From positions 1 to 45,012 of the IMG/VR virus record IMGVR_UViG_3300014050_000906: a stretch of DNA of 45,012 nt. The stretch is one strand, 5' to 3'. Numbering within the stretch: the first letter of the stretch is position 1; each line of letters opens with the position of its first letter. The translations under genes were made by a program, and so were the position numbers. This DNA is from a virus. Below are positions 41,801 through 45,012 of the stretch, one piece after another. The notes under the pieces were generated by a model. It saw nothing but the letters and a program-made list of their open reading frames with translations, was not told where the DNA came from and did not search any database.

Positions 41801-44036
41801 CTGTCATCGCATGCCATTTAGCGGCTTCTTGTGCAACAATTCCAGTTGATGTTCCATTAATAGAAGTTACACCAGGAATTTTTGGCATATTTTGATTCAT
41901 ATATGCTTGTGGGTTTTTACCAATTCTTACATTGACTGGACCTGCGCCAGGAACTGTTCCAAATATAGTTCCTGGTTGTTGTGTTTGAGCAGGAATCATA
42001 TGAGACATATCTCTTGAATATGGTTCTCCAACTAATGGATTATTCTTATCAACAATTCTTTGTCCGCTTGAAGCTCCTGCTGCAATAACTCCGCCTGCAA
42101 CTGTGGATATTGCTGGTTGAACTGCAACCTTTGCTGCATCTGCTTTTAATACAAGTGTATCAAATGATGCTGCAAGTGTATTTACTGCATTTGTTAAAAT
42201 AGTTGTTGCTTCTGTATCTGAATAAAATGATGTAGCTAATCCCTTTGCTGCAGCTTCTGCAGCCATAATTTCTGGAGTAAGAAGTTTAAATCCCTGTCCA
42301 CCTTTTGCAAGCTGTCTTAGATGGAATATTCCTTTTACAACATATCCAATAAAGTTACCCATTACACCAGCCATCATAATGAGTGGGCCTGCTACTGCTG
42401 TAAGTCCTCCAATAGCATTTAAAAATGTTTTAACTGGTCCAGGCAAATGCTGGAAGAATTTAATTATAGAATCTACGACCTTCAATACTTTAGTGCTTAT
42501 CTTTAAAAATTGTTCTCCAGTTTGTGCTAAATCAGCTTGTACTGAAGCCCATGCTCGTTTAAATTGTCCAGAAGCAGACTCTGTCATAAGCTTTAATTCT
42601 CGTGAAGATATGTTAGCAAGATCAGTTGCACTTGCTTTCATTAAATCCATAACTTGAAGTGTTTGAGATCCAGATTTTCCTAAGTTTTCAAACAAAGCAG
42701 ACATTCTTGCAAACTGGAATTTTCCAAATAGTTGCTCAATTGCTCTTGATTTATCTAATGGATTTAGGCCATCCAATGCAGCTTGTAAATCTAATATAGT
42801 TTGTGTTAGATTGCCTGCATCTTTTGTAACAATACTTTTTAAATCAATTCCAAATCCTGCAAACATTTCTGTTGCAACTTTAGTTGGGTTAATAAGAGAT
42901 GCCATTGCTGACTTGATTGCATTAGCACCTTCGGCAGCATTTACTCCACCTTCTTTCATTGCTGTAAGGTATAGAGCTAAATCTTTTACGCTTCCGCCCA
43001 ATGCTTTAATTACTGGACCTGCTTTTGGAATAGCTTCAGTTAAATCTGCAAGGCTTGTTGACGTTTGGTTTTCAACTGCGTTAAGAAAATCAATTGATTG
43101 TGTTAATTCATCTGTATTTTGCTTAAATGCATTTTGAATAGCAAGAGTTGCTTTCATTGCATCTTGTCTATCAACTTCTCCAAGTACTGCAAGTCTAGTT
43201 GTTTGTTGTGTTGCTTGCAAAAGATCATTTCCTGTTTTACCAGTTGCTGCAAGATCTGCTGCCAATGAAATTGTATCTTTATAAGCAACACCGTATGCTC
43301 CAGCAATTTCTTTTGCTGTTGAACTTACATCTTTTCTAATTTGAGCTAAATCTGCTGCTGATGTGGCTGCAAGCCCACCATAAACTTTTGTGAGTCTTAC
43401 AAGTTCTGCATCTGCTTCTCTAAATGCTTTTTGCGCTGCAGCTCCAAATGCAGCAAGAGGAACTGTTAAACCAACTGTTAATTGACGACCAGCCCATTGA
43501 GTATTTTTTCCCCAGTTAATAAGTTGATTAGATCCATCAAGCATAACCTTATTCATGATTGCTGCTTCTTGACGAGCAAGAGCCATCTTATTCTTTACTT
43601 CATCAAGGCCTTTAGCAACCATTACGTTATACTGCATTAAGCCCTGTGCATTTTTACCAACAGGTTGAACTATTGCTTGCTGCAGCATTACCTGCTGTTT
43701 TGCAAGATCTTTAATTAAATTGCTAGTCTTTTTTGTATGGCCGTTCCAAGCATTATAATAATCGTTGAGCTTTAAACGGCCTCTATCTAAGTTCTTACCG
43801 AACTTGTCTACGTCTGAAGATAGTGATACAAAGTGTGAAGAGAACTGACCAGTTGAACGCATCGTTTCTGCAAACGACTTGTTCATTACTGCAATTTGAT
43901 TTGCAAGCTTAGCGTTAGTTCCCGCTGTTGTTTCTTGTAATTTTACGAGTTGGGCAGTAACCGCAGCTAGTTGAGTTCTTAAACTCGTAAAGTCTGCGTG
44001 GGCGGTAATATTGGTCGTGATTAAATTATCTGCCAT
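35847..44036 (-). CDS. Tape measure protein, 2729 residues
   Basis: This protein has a TP901-type core (about residues 175-520: WAGRQLTVGLTVPLAAFG, KEGGVNAAEGANAIKSAMASL). Hydrophobic stretches lie near 532-572, 1820-1869 and 1949-1968. Repeated Gly/Pro turns of the form EPGAFVINKKS, TPGEAVIPASI and GEKGPELFVPRNS occur along the chain, and a long Ala/Gln/Lys coil lies near 2180-2480. It sets tail length and enters the cell at infection. By the usual ratio of about 0.15 nm per residue, a fully helical rod would give a tail near 400 nm. A kinase-like insert near 1340-1620 is described separately. The start has weak ribosome support. Confidence 0.95.
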   Translation of the reverse strand: MADNLITTNITAHADFTSLRTQLAAVTAQLVKLQETTAGTNAKLANQIAVMNKSFAETMRSTGQFSSHFVSLSSDVDKFGKNLDRGRLKLNDYYNAWNGHTKKTSNLIKDLAKQQVMLQQAIVQPVGKNAQGLMQYNVMVAKGLDEVKNKMALARQEAAIMNKVMLDGSNQLINWGKNTQWAGRQLTVGLTVPLAAFGAAAQKAFREADAELVRLTKVYGGLAATSAADLAQIRKDVSSTAKEIAGAYGVAYKDTISLAADLAATGKTGNDLLQATQQTTRLAVLGEVDRQDAMKATLAIQNAFKQNTDELTQSIDFLNAVENQTSTSLADLTEAIPKAGPVIKALGGSVKDLALYLTAMKEGGVNAAEGANAIKSAMASLINPTKVATEMFAGFGIDLKSIVTKDAGNLTQTILDLQAALDGLNPLDKSRAIEQLFGKFQFARMSALFENLGKSGSQTLQVMDLMKASATDLANISSRELKLMTESASGQFKRAWASVQADLAQTGEQFLKISTKVLKVVDSIIKFFQHLPGPVKTFLNAIGGLTAVAGPLIMMAGVMGNFIGYVVKGIFHLRQLAKGGQGFKLLTPEIMAAEAAAKGLATSFYSDTEATTILTNAVNTLAASFDTLVLKADAAKVAVQPAISTVAGGVIAAGASSGQRIVDKNNPLVGEPYSRDMSHMIPAQTQQPGTIFGTVPGAGPVNVRIGKNPQAYMNQNMPKIPGVTSINGTSTGIVAQEAAKWHAMTAAIAMQSEAELKVLKAEVAATGTVTSSLSDSYQALLPQFSEITQMAAAETEAIVAELQASKITVDQARAKVIQLNATIEAMLAETATATATSMGRGINLTTVPLTSQPVTDPVSGKSNMKEMFHKGTTKDLVDRIARALGGVRTSGAGYNIQTTKPKFAQGGIVPGTGNTDTYHTTAEPGAFVINKKSTERNMPTISKLLGGTRTFRNTGGAVPVVLTPGEAVIPASIAQRNPNLMMQLNGGPGNTSGIGRQRGGATKAELDDAAKKLLAKALKVDQRMFDSPNWEQEVRLRHIMHDAGVYNSYAGFDEKTAIDMAKQDYDTAWEKSIKKDGHLDMKKWMQERMRIAKSRDAQVRRMIRMEIDAKEGSQAGTTQYKAFQKYRGQSGERFRPTSNLIGEFRARAGEFGGVSLFDSTSDKLFKNGIEGTVSEHTARRSLWRDTRGKVFSLAGNLGMAMLGEKEINQLTNELNRGTRGVVPDMLTMTNKGVDLKRKWNATKGIGTNKKEALAFLKKAILGMVDRRSGFRPNNTIFAHAALNEGGQVPGKFAQKLFGGGKAMFLGMPKTIKQVEQQRALKTAMEKANLAVKDSRFAKHPVIEYGDLLEPTSGRSFPVPGIGGVYAKNGEKVFVKPMLDEKAALAEMRATEIAREAHGLKAPKQKVVVMKDPTDPKGQRKLLALESEYDKSLAATDSKFTTDEYFRQLLASSLRGDKDLGKGNLSGNILSDVGTAGVFATASGLRDYSATMPSVKDQAMINLLGIKGSGAKKFFAEATTNIPAGMTADQYHTRMLKEIEITLPRLKKTIGGFDLNQEEKVIYAKMIKRLEDARKVNWQELHGVHSAVTKSKETVLTPAALAKIAAAEELKRRQSGHIVSLSDAGFKSSANGFAIGGMIGNVLKGKAMHRIGAGFGPTGAPKPSMYESAPWGVNSLSIEMANTLFANTGLRKHTQKLFYDKFAAALAKEKPYGYVKDAKGSLKNALEPDVMDSVIRSAASDMIGDRAVLKQLSPIDKEILKTKYLNWESKKDTPLTESLKKLVFNLEGRAAGGPVSANTPYMVGEKGPELFVPRNSGGIIPNHYGIGGMIGPMVAAMVAQMLGAKMGGMGGTALSTLGGILPFMAMGAGAGQPKMAPNRSAWIPPEDRSPDWNVPKQPEPGFLASRSSIVAKMDLGKQVGPAVKLTKALEGGAAGGGKFATMLGRVALMGTRANIGLAVVSTAVMLGIKRWKDHNEHLRIGMLQYGLTAEAAAKAGLKFTNYNQKLADTVSNIKALRERNQLLYESMQDAGTPISMTIEQYKKLRKEVKDTYGDQIKLINQTKGDKNTKKLAEDLKIQLMAAGLSAEDATKKIWAMFKMSNKAKDAASFTLGNSAFNKIQTKQDAAAQAVGRYKSAAKEGGREGAGAVNTGLMAIDTGIQDMIEKSKKAAAADKSGNTKVLTEYQAQEKMLQRLNNLEASKTVLTKATIDEMVKQNPELKKIINPMDTVVSLWGKMNLAAKGFTGDLSKLGAEAVATLSKVADAISAATIDANKTGLLKNQYAMLDKLTAQQKALMKAVKGQTVAQQISTREQLKNLQKQIDANNKLADARKKALEEKKNSEDAGRAIESKKIELQNAEATGNTAGAQQARLDLEGLIKAQQYDAQIKAIDKATEAANKPLQDKINAINDGQQKMSDQAALAGESLGKLNDKIATQKQKIDDVNTAMTTFRLNAAAAGKTLEEYANTKAGKQDAAAVVNTAKNAGINVPSSSGGHYEGGTYVPDKKSVTAQALDIVGTTNDAVAKGLAAKGIEVKGDIYINGKKADVSALTGAQTFNGKVGTNTVGRGNSAVTTSTVSAMDLYNQGISTQIGSTFKVGNKLYKITGADSSSRNLIVQAQKAGYGTMKLDPKVPTIVGDRGPEMAFGGMVIPNMAKIPYASPRYDVNQAAKMFEPMRDANAGQGIINYTQHIHASPGMNEAQLITKAKVAAVEFLQATLKQNEKMVGVKRT
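39176..40016 (-). other. Possible kinase-like domain inside the tape measure protein
   Basis: Residues of about 1340-1620 do not look like tape measure. GIGGVYAKNGEKVFVKPM (a Gly-rich strand pair ending in a Lys), then AEMRATEIAREAHGLKAP (a helix with Glu), then a beta-rich ALESEYD and GKGNLSGNILSDVG followed by GLRDYSATMP recall the order of HipA/PI-kinase-like folds. The catalytic Asp-x-x-x-x-Asn is not clearly preserved, so it may be inactive. The assignment rests on pattern only. Confidence 0.35.
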
Positions 44037-44045
44037 ATACTTATG

Positions 44046-44710
44046 TTACTCTATAGAGTATCCTAATCCCGCTCCGATGCCAAAACCAGCTTCGCTGGCG
44101 AATGAACCTTGTAGTGAAACTACATCATCTGCTGATGCATTTATACCAAGTGCTCTTCTTCTAACATCTTCGAAGGATGATCCCTCCTCATTTTCATTAC
44201 TGCTTTCATTTAAATCTACACCCTGAATTGAAGCTAAGAATTTTCTTTTCTCCGACTCAGACTTTTGCATTGATTTAAAAGTCTGGATTAACTCTGGCAT
44301 TGAAAGATTATCTTCTAGTTGTTCGTAATTTATCCAATTACCAAGAAGAAAAACTTCCCCTTCTAAAGCGGCTAGATCTAGTTCTGACCAGCCAGTACTG
44401 CTGCCGCTAGTAGGTTTGGGTCGTCCATCTTAATTCCTCCGCAAACTTCTAGAATGCGATTGATAGTTGGAACGTCAAGTGTATCTTCAAATGCGTCTTT
44501 ATCTGCTACTAGGTCTGGAAGTTGCTTCTTTAATGCCACTCCACATGCCTCAATAAGAATTGTTAATGTCTCATCTTCTGATGTTACTTCTTGTGTTCTT
44601 TGAATGACCTTCATAAACTCACGAAGCTCTTTAATTGTTAAAGGCTTGAGTTTAACTGTTGCGCCATTTTGTAGTTGAATTTCTTCAACATCATATACTG
44701 TAGTTGCCAA
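44046..44710 (-). CDS. Tail assembly chaperone fusion made by -1 frameshift (GT type)
   Basis: The first frame (44710 to 44378) gives the G protein. The downstream frame, ending at 44046, stays open far upstream of its first ATG at 44300 and reads WSELDLAALEGEVFLLGNW. A slippery CCCAAAC at 44420-44414 lies in the correct register (C-CCA-AAC). Slippage after residue 99 yields a 221-residue fusion continuing PTSGSSTGW. In siphophages the longer G-T form binds the tape measure and tail tube protein during assembly. The tape measure gene follows directly, as expected. Confidence 0.88.
44378..44710 (-). CDS. Tail assembly chaperone, short form (G type)
   Basis: The 110-residue product begins at TTG 44710 with AGGAGG six bases upstream. 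It is helical, with IQLQNGATVKLKPLTIKELREF matching the N-terminus of many siphophage tail chaperones. It is made without frameshifting and coats the tape measure during assembly. A separate promoter in the intergenic space, after the terminator of the major tail gene, gives it moderate expression. Confidence 0.87.
   Translation of the reverse strand: MATTVYDVEEIQLQNGATVKLKPLTIKELREFMKVIQRTQEVTSEDETLTILIEACGVALKKQLPDLVADKDAFEDTLDVPTINRILEVCGGIKMDDPNLLAAAVLAGQN
44414..44420 (-). promoter_or_regulatory. Programmed -1 ribosomal frameshift site CCCAAAC
   Basis: The heptamer fits X-XXY-YYZ, with CCA and AAC as zero-frame codons (AAC is codon 99). Zero-frame reading meets TAG 11 codons later, while the -1 frame continues for 122 codons. 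I did not identify a downstream stem with certainty. Confidence 0.85.
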
Positions 44711-44739
44711 TTTAATCCTCCTAGGATTCTGTCTTAATT

Positions 44740-44768
44740 ATTGTATCATATGCAAAATATAAGAGCAA
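44740..44768 (-). promoter_or_regulatory. Promoter for the chaperone/tape measure operon
   Basis: TTGCTC (44768-44763), a 17-base spacer and extended -10 TGATACAAT (44748-44740) predict a start near 44733 and a leader of about 22 bases containing AGGAGG. It lies just behind the terminator of the upstream gene. Confidence 0.55.
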
Positions 44769-44775
44769 TAAGAAA

Positions 44776-44795
44776 CCCCCTAATTTCTTAGGGGG
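44776..44795 (-). terminator. Intrinsic terminator after the probable major tail protein gene
   Basis: CCCCCTAA pairs with TTAGGGGG over a GAAA tetraloop on the minus strand and is followed by TTTCTTATT. The stem of 8 bp and stable loop support termination, while the interrupted U-run allows some read-through into the chaperone genes. Confidence 0.8.
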
Positions 44796-44818
44796 CATCT
44801 ATTAATTAATTATATTAA

Positions 44819-45012
44819 TTATGCTGTTAGAACACGGTCTACAATAAAACCATATTCCTTCTTTTCGTGTGCTGAGTCACCTGATGGAAGCAAACGGAAT
44901 GTTACTGGGAATGTTGATGCTGCGTTACGAGCCAAAGAGAACTGTGACTGTTGTACAGAAAGAACACGACGTGCATAATATACACGCTCAGTTGCTGTTG
45001 CTGCTGCTGTTG
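44819..45012 (-). CDS. C-terminal end of the probable major tail protein (partial)
   Basis: The last 64 codons of a gene entering from beyond the window read VYYARRVLSVQQSQFSLARN and end EYGFIVDRVLTA before TAA at 44821-44819. Its codons are visibly richer in G and C than those of its neighbours, which fits a highly expressed structural gene. It directly precedes the frameshifting chaperone genes, the conserved place of the major tail tube protein. A capsid-related protein is less likely given that order. Confidence 0.68.
   Translation of the reverse strand, partial: TAAATATERVYYARRVLSVQQSQFSLARNAASTFPVTFRLLPSGDSAHEKKEYGFIVDRVLTA

Noticed and set aside
38188-43137. Several plus-strand open frames of 65-180 codons opposite the tape measure gene
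   Set aside because: They are antisense shadows of a low-stop codon pattern. They have no ribosome sites and odd Pro/Leu/Ser-rich composition.

Overview
The window is an AT-rich stretch of a double-stranded DNA tailed-phage genome, most likely a virulent siphovirus infecting an actinobacterium. The phage assignment rests on a tape measure gene of about 8.2 kb, a frameshifted pair of tail assembly chaperone genes, both terminase subunits, a CHAP endolysin and a complete replication set. The actinobacterial host is an inference. The AhpC carries the C-A-C tail motif and the AhpD the active-site numbering known from mycobacteria, several genes appear to be transcribed leaderless, and one small gene faintly resembles WhiB. 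I see no integrase, repressor or attachment site. Capsid and portal genes are absent and presumably lie beyond base 45012.

All genes but one are on the minus strand, so transcription runs from high to low coordinates. Region 45012-27451 is the tail module: the end of a probable major tail protein, a terminator, the chaperone pair with a -1 slippery heptamer, a 2729-residue tape measure protein that may contain a kinase-like insert, then tail-tip and fibre proteins ending in a peptidase S74 chaperone domain. A terminator, a palindrome and a near-consensus promoter at 27375-27442 separate this from the DNA-metabolism module.

Region 27360-12347 holds a metallophosphoesterase, DnaB-type helicase, DnaG-type primase, gp32-like SSB, DnaE polymerase, MazG-like enzyme, RecA, a 2-oxoglutarate oxygenase, a small PD-(D/E)XK nuclease, a Cas4-like nuclease and a RuvC-like resolvase. 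Many very small zinc-finger, HTH, coiled-coil and membrane proteins sit between them. Genes are packed with ATGA, GTGA and TAATG junctions, and five genes of fewer than 50 codons are described here. Region 12318-9121 holds the terminase subunits with a second oxygenase between them.

Region 9038-1 is an accessory and lysis region: two tandem SGNH hydrolases and a NodU-type carbamoyltransferase, three tRNAs, a peroxiredoxin/AhpD pair, a third SGNH protein, the CHAP endolysin, a thermonuclease, an Hsp20, an APS-kinase/nucleotidyltransferase fusion, a DUF2061 protein, a divergent sulfotransferase-like gene on the plus strand, an FmdB-type zinc ribbon and the start of a secreted protein. The APS kinase and the sulfotransferase-like protein could together form a phage sulfation module. 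With the carbamoyltransferase and SGNH enzymes they suggest modification of surface glycans or another polymer.

A recurring promoter signature, TGN followed by a TATAAT-like hexamer, lies in front of many transcription units. In five cases the predicted transcription start coincides with the start codon. No stretch over 300 bases lacks a gene.
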